Positions 9,121 through 16,406 of a DNA stretch of 64,000 bases are shown here, in pieces; positions within the stretch are counted from its first letter, which is position 1, and each line of letters starts with the position of its first letter. The notes beneath the pieces are model-generated. The model made no database searches. It saw only the letters and a list, made by a program, of their open reading frames with translations, and was not told the DNA's origin. Source of the DNA: Paenibacillus sp. NFR01 (GTDB lineage Bacteria > Bacillota > Bacilli > Paenibacillales > Paenibacillaceae); contig NZ_FOIK01000001.1 of NCBI RefSeq assembly GCF_900111565.1, positions 558,001 through 622,000 of the forward strand, written 5' to 3'. The position numbers and the translations under genes were made by a program.

Positions 9121-9460
9121 GCTCGCTTAGAGTCGTGCTGTTGCTCAGAGCGCTGCCGCTGCTCCACATAGAGTTCGCTACTGTTCTGCTCAGAATTTGC
9201 TGCTTCTGGTTTGGATTCTTTTGCTGCTCTCACCAGAACTGTGCCACTGCTCTGGTGGATGTTATGCAGCCGTCTCAGCCCTGAGTTCAGCAGCTAATCA
9301 CTCCGGAATTGTGCTCCGGCTCTGCCCAGAGTTATGCTTAGGCTCTGTTAGTAATGTGCTCAGCCCACAATTGTACTCCTGCTTAACCCCTTGCGCTGCT
9401 GCCGCTACGCTAGTATTGCGACGCATCTCTGCTCAGCGCACTACAGTACTGCTTTGACCA
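9121..9460. repeat. Degenerate CTGCTC/CAGAGTT-rich non-coding tract
   Basis: About 340 bases are dominated by variants of GCTCTGCTC, CAGAGTT and GTGCTC with no fixed period. The bias towards CT on one strand and lack of a supported gene suggest a decayed tandem-repeat array. A reading frame at 9197-9457 exists only because stops are rare in this composition, and it is not called as a gene. Confidence 0.5.
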
Positions 9461-9510
9461 TTCGCCCTTATACAATTCGCTTATGCAATTCGCACTTTAG
9501 CAATCCGCTC
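9459..9510 (+). repeat. Short CAATTCGC direct repeats
   Basis: CAATTCGC occurs at 9473-9480 and 9486-9493 and as CAATCCGC at 9501-9508, with a related CCATTCGC before them. The period is 13-15 bases. No function is evident. Confidence 0.5.
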
Positions 9511-9555
9511 TATTTCTATTCTCTCTTTTGATCTTCCCTTGTTTGAAATGCTATA

Positions 9556-9580
9556 AAACAGACCTTGCGGAGCGGTCTCC
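9556..9580 (-). terminator. Probable terminator of the AraC gene
   Basis: On the minus strand AGACC and GGTCT flank a nine-base loop and are followed by GTTTTAT just after the AraC stop codon. The stem is short. Confidence 0.45.
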
Positions 9581-9594
9581 AGTTTCAATCCGGC

Positions 9595-10485
9595 TTAGCG
9601 CTCTTTGGCGAATTTGCTGCGGAATGCGGAGGGCGAGAGGCCTTCCTTTTTGGAGAAGCAGGAGGAGTAATGCGACACATGGCGGAAGCCCACTTCTTCG
9701 GCAATGCGCGCGACGGGCCAGGAGGTCTGGAGCAGCAGCCGCTTGGACTGCTCGATCCGGTAATACTGCAGATAAGCCATTGGGGTCATGCCAAAGACCT
9801 TCAGCATGCTTTTGGCCAGGTAATTAGGATGGTAGTTCAGTTCTTTTTGCAGGACAGGGTTGGTCAAATCGTGCATATAATTGCTGCGGATGTACAGCTC
9901 GACCTGCTCGGCCAGATGGATCGCCGTAGCGTCGCTCGGAGAAGACAGGTCCCGGTCCAGATGCTGCAGGAAGGACTGGAAGGTGGCCTGGCGCCGCCAG
10001 TTGCGCATCGACTTCGGCTCCGATTCCTGTTCAAAGAACAGATCCAGCAGTTCCATCGCTTTCGAGGTAATTCTCATATGCTTCGGGATAAAAATCGAGC
10101 AGACATCAACGTGGTTGAGGTAGGCTTTATTTTTGTGCTCCTCAAACAACATCTGCTGATTGCCCAGACATTCGTTCATATCGGCGCATTCCTGCCAGCT
10201 GCCGAACGTCTGGAAATGAATCCAGATGATCTCTGTTTCCGCGGTGCAGGGCGCGCTGCCGTAGTGGTGGCCGTCCGGTAGAAGGATGAGGCCCTCGCCT
10301 TCCTGAAGCTCCCACAATCTGCCGTTCTCCCCTACCGGAAGACTGCCCTTCACAACAACGATCAGATCAAACACGCCAATGCAGTTGCGGTCGATATGAT
10401 AATCTCCGATCTCGTACGAGGCATGCCCGCAATCGACGAAATAGGGAATGGGCGGGGAGATGAAATGCAGGATGGGCACATTCAT
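9595..10485 (-). CDS. AraC-family regulator of the GH127/importer locus
   Basis: A 296-residue AraC/XylS-type transcription factor. The N-terminal part (about 1-150) is a cupin-like sugar-sensing fold with the GEGLILLPDGHHY strand. The C-terminal 100 residues form two helix-turn-helix motifs, ending with VARIAEEVGFRHVSHYSSCFSKKEG. The ATG has GGAGGAG upstream. It is divergent from the GH127 gene with 217 bases between them. That gap holds a two-box element of GGTTGAA repeats 21 bp apart, which fits the two HTH units of an AraC-type protein. Three further copies of the element lie in the downstream locus, so this protein is the likely local activator. Binding itself is inferred. Confidence 0.9.
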   Translation of the reverse strand: MNVPILHFISPPIPYFVDCGHASYEIGDYHIDRNCIGVFDLIVVVKGSLPVGENGRLWELQEGEGLILLPDGHHYGSAPCTAETEIIWIHFQTFGSWQECADMNECLGNQQMLFEEHKNKAYLNHVDVCSIFIPKHMRITSKAMELLDLFFEQESEPKSMRNWRRQATFQSFLQHLDRDLSSPSDATAIHLAEQVELYIRSNYMHDLTNPVLQKELNYHPNYLAKSMLKVFGMTPMAYLQYYRIEQSKRLLLQTSWPVARIAEEVGFRHVSHYSSCFSKKEGLSPSAFRSKFAKER

Positions 10486-10503
10486 AAAGAGGACTCCTCC
10501 ATA

Positions 10504-10531
10504 GGTTGAAAATATTAAAAATCAGGTTGAA
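10504..10531 (+). promoter_or_regulatory. Two-box operator A (GGTTGAA x2, 21 bp apart)
   Basis: Direct repeats GGTTGAA at 10504-10510 and 10525-10531. A TATTAT -10-like hexamer follows at 10565-10570 for the GH127 promoter. The element also lies only 19 bases from the AraC start, so autoregulation is possible. Confidence 0.65.
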
Positions 10532-10571
10532 TAACCTTGTTTATTTAAATGGTAGCTCATGTCATATTATA

Positions 10572-10587
10572 TGTAAAGCGCTTTCTT
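10572..10587 (+). promoter_or_regulatory. cre-like CcpA site before GH127
   Basis: TGTAAAGCGCTTTCTT lies just after the predicted -10 of the GH127 promoter. The right arm matches the cre consensus fully; the left arm is one base too long. Its place after the -10 would allow carbon catabolite repression. Confidence 0.45.
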
Positions 10588-10702
10588 AAATAGTGTAATC
10601 GTATAAATGTTCACAATGGCAATGGCTTAATTCCATACTGCGAGACGTTGCTTGCCGGCCGAGTCAGAGGCAAAGCCGGTAAAGAGAGGAGAGTTCCGGG
10701 AA

Positions 10703-12622
10703 ATGATTCAGATTCAAGATACGTTCTGGTCCGAGTATGTGCGCCTTGTGCGCGAAGTCATGGTTCCCTACCAATGGGAGGTGCTGAACGACCGCGTGGA
10801 AGGTGCAGAGCCGAGCCACGCCATCGCCAATTTCCGGATTGCCGGCGGCACAGAAGACGGCGAATTTTACGGCATGGTATTCCAGGACAGCGATGTCGCC
10901 AAATGGCTGGAAGCTGTGGCGTACTTGCTGGAGACCCGACCCGATCCGCAGCTGGAAGAAGTAGCCGACAACGTCATTGATATTGTCGTGCTGGCGCAGC
11001 GGGCCGACGGCTATCTCAATACGTATTTTACGCTCAAGGAGCCCGGCCGCGAGTGGACAGATTTGGCGGAGTGTCATGAGCTCTACTGCGCGGGACATAT
11101 GATTGAGGCGGCGACCGCGTATTTCCGGGCTACCGGCAAACGCAAGCTGCTCGACGCCGTCTGCCGGTTTGCCGATTACATCGATACGGTGTTTGGAACC
11201 GAGCCGGGTAAGCTGCAGGGCTATGACGGACACCAGGAAATCGAGCTGGCGTTGGTCAAATTGTTCCATGCCACCGGCGAAGAGAAGTATTTGCGGCTGA
11301 GCCGGTATTTTCTGGACCAGCGTGGAACGAAGCCGTATTTCTTTGAGGAGGAATGGGAAAAACGCGGACGGACGCTGCATTTTTCGAATCTTTCAATGGT
11401 CCACGACCATGCGTACAGCCAGTCGCATCTTCCGGTGCGGGAGCAGGACGATGCGGAAGGCCATGCGGTCCGGCTGGTCTACATGTGTACGGCAATGGCG
11501 GATATTGCGGCCGAAACCGGCGACGCCGGCATGCTCGCCGCCTGCGACCGGCTGTGGGACAGCATTGTCAACAAGCGGATGTACATTACCGGGGGAATCG
11601 GTTCAATGGAGCATGGAGAATCGTTTACCGCCGATTACGATCTGCCGGGCGATCTGGCGTATGCCGAGACCTGCGCTTCGGTCGGCCTGATCTTTTTTGC
11701 CCGGCGCATGCGCAAGCTCCGCCGGAGCAGCGCTTACGCAGACATTATCGAACGTGCGCTGTACAACACGGTGATCAGCGGGATGTCGCTGGACGGCACC
11801 AAATTCTTTTACGTCAATCCGCTGGAGGTCTATCCGGACGTCATCGGCAAAAACAAAAACTACGATCATGTGAAGCCGGAACGGCAAGGCTGGTTCACCT
11901 GCGCCTGCTGTCCGCCCAATGTGGCCCGGCTGCTCGCTTCGCTCGGAGAGTATATTTACGTGCAGGAGGAGAACCGGCTGTCGGTTGAACTCTACATCGG
12001 AAGCACCATCCAGGCGGAACTGGGCGGCATTCCGGTAACGATCCGCCAAGAGTCGAGCTATACGTCGGAAGGCCGGAGCCGGTTCATCGTTGATCCGGAA
12101 TCGCCGGGAGTATTTACGCTTGCCCTGCGCATGCCGGACTGGTGCGAGGAGGCGAAAATTACCGTTAATGGCGAAATGCAGGAATATAACACAGGAGATG
12201 TAGAAGGGTATATCGTGCTGGAACGCAGCTGGCAGGCGGGGGATACGGTCGAGGCCTGGTTTGCAATGCCGGTCAAGGAAATGGAGAGCCATCCGCTCGT
12301 CCGCCAGACCTTCGGCAAAACCGCCCTGCAGCGCGGGCCGTTCGTCTATTGCCTGGAAGAAGCCGACAACGGCAAGCGGTTGTATCAGCTGCGGCTTTCC
12401 GGGGAACACCGTTACATCATCGGAACTACGCAATGGATTCCAGGCGGTGTGAAAGTGATCTCCGCTCCGGGTTACCGCCTGAAGCCGGAAACGCAGTGGG
12501 GAGACAGTTTGTACCGTCCGGGTTCGCCGCAATCGGCAGAGGCTGCCGAACTGTCCTTTATCCCTTATTTCGCATGGGCCAACCGAGGGGTAGGCGAGAT
12601 GTCCGTCTGGGTCGGCCTATAG
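10703..12622 (+). CDS. GH127 beta-L-arabinofuranosidase
   Basis: A cytoplasmic glycoside hydrolase of 639 residues, with no signal peptide. GH127 enzymes such as HypBA1 release beta-L-arabinofuranose using a zinc-bound cysteine nucleophile. The catalytic set is visible: Glu322 and Cys324 in AETCAS, and Cys402-Cys403 in FTCACCPPN. These match Glu338, Cys340, Cys417 and Cys418 of HypBA1 in order and, within one residue, in spacing. The N-terminal part fits the alpha/alpha barrel and the C-terminal part the beta domains. The ATG at 10703 was chosen because AAAGAGAGGAGAG precedes it; an upstream in-frame start lacks a ribosome site. It is the first gene of the locus, and its substrate is probably delivered by the importer encoded next. 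Confidence 0.9.
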   Translation: MIQIQDTFWSEYVRLVREVMVPYQWEVLNDRVEGAEPSHAIANFRIAGGTEDGEFYGMVFQDSDVAKWLEAVAYLLETRPDPQLEEVADNVIDIVVLAQRADGYLNTYFTLKEPGREWTDLAECHELYCAGHMIEAATAYFRATGKRKLLDAVCRFADYIDTVFGTEPGKLQGYDGHQEIELALVKLFHATGEEKYLRLSRYFLDQRGTKPYFFEEEWEKRGRTLHFSNLSMVHDHAYSQSHLPVREQDDAEGHAVRLVYMCTAMADIAAETGDAGMLAACDRLWDSIVNKRMYITGGIGSMEHGESFTADYDLPGDLAYAETCASVGLIFFARRMRKLRRSSAYADIIERALYNTVISGMSLDGTKFFYVNPLEVYPDVIGKNKNYDHVKPERQGWFTCACCPPNVARLLASLGEYIYVQEENRLSVELYIGSTIQAELGGIPVTIRQESSYTSEGRSRFIVDPESPGVFTLALRMPDWCEEAKITVNGEMQEYNTGDVEGYIVLERSWQAGDTVEAWFAMPVKEMESHPLVRQTFGKTALQRGPFVYCLEEADNGKRLYQLRLSGEHRYIIGTTQWIPGGVKVISAPGYRLKPETQWGDSLYRPGSPQSAEAAELSFIPYFAWANRGVGEMSVWVGL

Positions 12623-12649
12623 GGTGAAAATCTGCAAAATCCGGTTGGA
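12622..12649 (+). promoter_or_regulatory. Two-box operator B
   Basis: GGGTGAA at 12622-12628 and GGTTGGA at 12643-12649 repeat with the same 21-bp spacing. The first base is the last base of the GH127 stop codon. A lone half site, GGTTGTA, follows at 12686-12692. Confidence 0.5.
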
Positions 12650-12711
12650 ATTTATGATCCTGGAATACGGCTAGCGGCCTCATCGGGTTGTACCGAGTGG
12701 CGTCATGTAAA

Positions 12712-12739
12712 GGTTGTAATTTCTAAAAATCAGGTTGTA
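12712..12739 (+). promoter_or_regulatory. Two-box operator C
   Basis: GGTTGTA at 12712-12718 and again at 12733-12739, 21 bp apart. A CAGAAT -10-like hexamer lies at 12771-12776, the same distance downstream as in copies A and D, so this is the probable promoter of the binding-protein gene. Confidence 0.65.
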
Positions 12740-12780
12740 AAATGCTATTTTGCTTCAAAGAAAATCATGACAGAATACAA

Positions 12781-12795
12781 ATGAAGCGCTTTCTA
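12781..12795 (+). promoter_or_regulatory. cre-like CcpA site before the binding-protein gene
   Basis: ATGAAGCGCTTTCTA immediately follows the predicted -10. The right half GCGCTTTCT is identical to that of the site before GH127; the left half is weak. Confidence 0.4.
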
Positions 12796-12901
12796 AAATA
12801 ACATAAATCAGATCCATCAGACACACGATCCATCAGGCTGTTGAGGTGCAGGGGGCAGACAGGCAAACCAATTCATGTAAATGATGAAGGGAGAGCGAAA
12901 C

Positions 12902-14311
12902 ATGAAAGCAGGAAAAGCATTGGGGGCAGGAATTCTTTCAGGGGTATTGGCATTAAGCGTGATCGGCTGCGGGAACAACGACAATAACACGAACAACGCG
13001 GCATCCAAGACAAACGAACCGGCCAAAGCAACCGAGGACACCTCTAAACCCGGGAAAAAGGTCAAAATCGTCTATTCGATGTGGGGCAGCGCGGAAGAAG
13101 GGAACACCACCCAGAAGGTGGCGGATAAGTTCAATGCCTCCCAGGACAAAATCGAAGTCGAAGTGCAAGCCATTCCGTGGGAAAATTACATGACCAAGCT
13201 GAACACGCTGGCAACCGCGAAGCAGCTTCCCGACACCGGAATGCTGCGCGAAGATGGGGTCGTCCAATGGTCCTCTCAAGGCATGCTGAATGATGTCAGC
13301 TCGATGTATGACGGTACCGACAGTAAACCGCTCGATAGCTTGGCCTACAAATATCAAGGCAAAACCGTAGCCTATGCGGCCGCCAATGAAATCCTGCTCC
13401 TGTATTACAACAAAGACATGTTTGACAAGGCCGGCGTCGCTTACCCGCCATCCGCTCTGGATAAAGCCTGGACCTGGGACGAATTCGTGACCACGGCCAA
13501 GAAGTTGACCAACGACAAAAACGGCAAGCATCCGGGCGACGACGGTTTCGACTCGCAGAGCATCGTGCAGTTCGGCGCATCCGTCGAGAATCTGCCATGG
13601 CAGCTGGAGACCTGGGCACTGGGCAACGGCGGAGGATTCTATTCGGGCGATGGAACCGAGGTGAGAATCGGGGAAGACGCTAGCATGGAAGCGATTCAAA
13701 AAGTCGCGGACCTGTACCTGAAGGACCATGTGGCTCCGCTGTCCGTTGGACAGACCGATGACGGCATACAGCGTACGATCATCGCGGGAACAGTCGCCAT
13801 GGCCACGAACGGCGCGTGGAACGTCGGAACAAGCTTGAATACGGCCAAGAAGGAAGGCCTGAATTACGGCGTGGCGGTTTTGCCTTACATGAAAGATAAG
13901 GTTACGCTCAACACCGGTGGCGCCAATGTCGTATTCTCGCAAACAAAACATCCGGCAGAAGCGATGGAATGGCTGAAATGGTATAATTCGGAAGAAAATA
14001 ACTGGGGTCTGATCAGCGAAGGCATCTGGATGCCGACACTGCAGAAATGGTATACGGATGAGACGCTTACCCGCAAATGGGTAGAGAACCCGAACTTCCC
14101 TCCTTATGAAGAATACAAATCCGCAGTAGTCGATTACGCGCAATCTTCGGCCGTGAAGCCCGCATCCTGGTTCTACACCAATCACACAACGGAATTTAAT
14201 ACCTTGCTCGGATCGATCCTGGGCGATGTCTGGACCGGCAAGACAACCGCCAAGGACGCGATCACCAAAAATCTGGATGCGCTGAAGGCCGCGCATTCAG
14301 GCAACAACTAA
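12902..14311 (+). CDS. ABC transporter sugar-binding lipoprotein (family 1)
   Basis: An extracellular solute-binding lipoprotein of 469 residues. The type II signal peptide ends in the lipobox LSVIGC with Cys23 as the lipidation site, followed by an Asn/Thr-rich spacer. The mature protein begins KVKIVYSMWGSAEE and has the length and aromatic content of MalE/CUT1-type binding proteins. It should capture a di- or oligosaccharide and deliver it to the two permeases encoded downstream. The ATG at 12902 is favoured by GAAGGGAG upstream. Given the neighbours, an arabinofuranose-containing oligosaccharide is the likely ligand, but this is an inference. No ATPase gene is in the locus, as is usual for importers sharing MsmX. 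Confidence 0.9.
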   Translation: MKAGKALGAGILSGVLALSVIGCGNNDNNTNNAASKTNEPAKATEDTSKPGKKVKIVYSMWGSAEEGNTTQKVADKFNASQDKIEVEVQAIPWENYMTKLNTLATAKQLPDTGMLREDGVVQWSSQGMLNDVSSMYDGTDSKPLDSLAYKYQGKTVAYAAANEILLLYYNKDMFDKAGVAYPPSALDKAWTWDEFVTTAKKLTNDKNGKHPGDDGFDSQSIVQFGASVENLPWQLETWALGNGGGFYSGDGTEVRIGEDASMEAIQKVADLYLKDHVAPLSVGQTDDGIQRTIIAGTVAMATNGAWNVGTSLNTAKKEGLNYGVAVLPYMKDKVTLNTGGANVVFSQTKHPAEAMEWLKWYNSEENNWGLISEGIWMPTLQKWYTDETLTRKWVENPNFPPYEEYKSAVVDYAQSSAVKPASWFYTNHTTEFNTLLGSILGDVWTGKTTAKDAITKNLDALKAAHSGNN

Positions 14312-14323
14312 CAGGCAGCATAG

Positions 14324-14366
14324 ATGGCCGCTGCGGAGCTTGACCGGGCATGCGGCGGCCATATTT
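14324..14366 (+). terminator. Intercistronic hairpin after the binding-protein gene
   Basis: ATGGCCGC pairs with GCGGCCAT, followed by ATTTTAAT. Such a hairpin would lower permease expression relative to the binding protein, by partial termination or by protecting the upstream mRNA. Confidence 0.55.
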
Positions 14367-14389
14367 TAATCGGCAGGTGGGAGAGAGAG

Positions 14390-15313
14390 ATGGATACGAT
14401 TAAAAAAGCTCCACGGCGGCGTTCCCGCATTAACGCAAGCGAGGCGCGCGTCGCTTATCTATTATTGATTCCTGCCTTTCTCGGACTGATCTTTCTGACA
14501 TACCTGCCCCTGATCGGGGTGCTGGGAATCAGTTTGACCAACTGGACGGGATTGGCAAAACCCGAGTTTATCGGCTTGGATAATTACATCGATCTATTTA
14601 CAAAGGACCCTTATATTAAGGATTCAATTATCGCGACAATCTATTTCGCCGTCTTATCCGTCATCGGCAGCATGCTCTATTCGCTTTTCATCGCGATGCT
14701 GCTGAACCGTAAAATTCCGGCCAGAGGCTTTTTCAGAGCGGTATTCTATGTTCCGTATGTTCTGCCGGCGGCCGCCATTTATGTAGGCTGGTCCTGGCTG
14801 TACGAAGCGAACTTCGGCTTTTTCAACTTTCTTCTGTCGGAGGCCGGACTCCATAAAGTTTCGTTTATCGCCGACTCCAGTTATGTTGTTCCGTCGCTGT
14901 CCCTGATTTCAGTCTGGTTGTCGGGGAACCTGATCGTTATTTTTCTCGCCGGGCTGCAAAATGTTCCTGGCGTCTATCATGAAGCCGCCGAAATCGACGG
15001 CGCGAACGGCTGGCAGCGGTTTGTGCACATCACGTTGCCCTGCATGTCGCCGATTATCTTTTACAATCTGCTCATGAGCCTGATCGCCAATCTCCAGATC
15101 GTTACGCCGGCCCTTTCCCTGACCAATGGCGGCCCGGGCAATTCCTCGCGGTTTTTGACTTATTTGATGTATGACCAGGCGTTTGTGAACTACAGGCTGG
15201 GTTATGCCTGCGCAACGACAGCCATTATCTTTGTTATTCTTGCCGCTTTTACCGGCGTGTTGTTCAAAACCTCTAACCGGTGGATCTTCGATGAAGGGGG
15301 CGACGACAAGTGA
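14390..15313 (+). CDS. ABC sugar permease, MalF/UgpA type
   Basis: A membrane permease of 307 residues with six hydrophobic segments. The EAA loop that contacts the ATPase is visible as EAAEIDGANGWQRF...LP in the last third. The ATG at 14390 has GGTGGGAGAGAGA before it, and the helices then begin near residue 22. The stop overlaps the next permease start as GTGA, so the two subunits are coupled. It forms the heterodimeric channel of the CUT1-type importer with that gene. The ATPase is expected elsewhere in the genome. Confidence 0.9.
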   Translation: MDTIKKAPRRRSRINASEARVAYLLLIPAFLGLIFLTYLPLIGVLGISLTNWTGLAKPEFIGLDNYIDLFTKDPYIKDSIIATIYFAVLSVIGSMLYSLFIAMLLNRKIPARGFFRAVFYVPYVLPAAAIYVGWSWLYEANFGFFNFLLSEAGLHKVSFIADSSYVVPSLSLISVWLSGNLIVIFLAGLQNVPGVYHEAAEIDGANGWQRFVHITLPCMSPIIFYNLLMSLIANLQIVTPALSLTNGGPGNSSRFLTYLMYDQAFVNYRLGYACATTAIIFVILAAFTGVLFKTSNRWIFDEGGDDK

Positions 15314-16179
15314 GCGATCTGGCCTACGGCAAATTGAAAAGCAAAAAACGCACCAACCGGATGATGAACCTGATCTCACTGGTCGTGATCGTGTTCTTCG
15401 CCATCCTTGTCCTTTTTCCGATCTGGTGGATCTTCCGCACTTCCCTGATGTCCAATGCCGAGATTTACAAATATCCGCCGGCGCTGCTGCCGGGACATTG
15501 GCTGTTCTCCAACTATGAGAAGACGCTGGATGTTTTCAAGTTTTGGCGATACCTGTGGAACACGCTGATTATCATCGTGCCCTCGTGTTTGGCGGGTACC
15601 TTTACGGCTACCCTATGCGGTTATGCCTTTGCGAGACTGCGGTTCTGGGGCAAAAAATTCATCTGGACGCTGTGCGTCGGTTCGATGCTCCTGCCGGCCA
15701 TGGTTACGCTCATTCCGCTGTACATCGGCTGGACGCGCGGGCTCGGCATTCATGACAGTTACCTGCCGCTCATCCTGCCGTATTTCTGCGGCGGCGGCGC
15801 ATTTAATATCTTTCTGATCCGGCAGTTTATTGTCTCGATCCCGCGGGAGCTTGACCAGGCCGCAACGATCGACGGCGCCGGATACATCCGCATCCTGTTC
15901 AGCATCATCATGCCGGCAATCAAATCGGCGATGATCGTAGTCGCCTTATTCATCTTCATCGGACTGTGGAACGACCTGCTGCAGCAAATGATTTATATCA
16001 ATTCCAGCGATAAATATACGATCGCCCTGGGGCTGACCGCCTTCAGGGGGCAGCTCAAGCAGGACTGGTCGCTGACAATGGCCGCCACCTGCATGTCCTT
16101 TGCGCCGGGCGTCATTTTCTATCTGATCGGTCAAAAATATTTCGTGGAAGGCATCACGCTGACCGGAATGAAAAATTAA
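15310..16179 (+). CDS. ABC sugar permease, MalG/UgpE type
   Basis: A permease of 289 residues with six transmembrane segments and the EAA-type loop ELDQAATIDGAG...MP. It starts with GTG inside the stop codon of the preceding permease gene. It is the second half of the CUT1 channel, serving the lipoprotein encoded at 12902. The C-terminus ends with the usual GQKYFVEGITLTGMKN, a common MalG-type tail. A terminator follows at 16198. Confidence 0.92.
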   Translation: MSDLAYGKLKSKKRTNRMMNLISLVVIVFFAILVLFPIWWIFRTSLMSNAEIYKYPPALLPGHWLFSNYEKTLDVFKFWRYLWNTLIIIVPSCLAGTFTATLCGYAFARLRFWGKKFIWTLCVGSMLLPAMVTLIPLYIGWTRGLGIHDSYLPLILPYFCGGGAFNIFLIRQFIVSIPRELDQAATIDGAGYIRILFSIIMPAIKSAMIVVALFIFIGLWNDLLQQMIYINSSDKYTIALGLTAFRGQLKQDWSLTMAATCMSFAPGVIFYLIGQKYFVEGITLTGMKN

Positions 16180-16197
16180 TAGGCGGATTTTTCGGAG

Positions 16198-16240
16198 AAG
16201 GCACGATTTCCTTAATGTTGAAGGGGACGTGCCTTTTTTT
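16198..16240 (+). terminator. Rho-independent terminator of the importer operon
   Basis: AAGGCACG pairs with CGTGCCTT, with partial pairing inside, and runs into TTTTTTT. The next gene therefore needs its own promoter. Confidence 0.8.
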
Positions 16241-16259
16241 GCCGGAAGCTTGTTCAGCA

Positions 16260-16287
16260 GGTTAAAATCCTTAAAAATAAGGTTGGA
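16260..16287 (+). promoter_or_regulatory. Two-box operator D before the secreted protein gene
   Basis: GGTTAAA at 16260-16266 and GGTTGGA at 16281-16287, 21 bp apart. TATTAT at 16321-16326 sits 34 bases after the second box, as in copy A. No cre-like site is present here. Confidence 0.6.
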
Positions 16288-16406
16288 ATCCATGATATCT
16301 ATTGAGTGAGGTTTATGCAATATTATAGATGAATTCCTATTTAATAGAATTTTAAGGAAGGAGGAGCATTTGGCAATCGGTATTCTAACTCTAAGGAGGT
16401 TATGGT

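Noticed and set aside
9197-9457. An 86-codon frame in the CTGCTC-rich tract
   Set aside because: Composition-driven; no ribosome site, and Cys/Leu/Ser-rich translation without a motif.
12953-14296. A 447-codon antisense frame over the first binding-protein gene
   Set aside because: No ribosome site, no recognisable domain, and the sense gene is certain.
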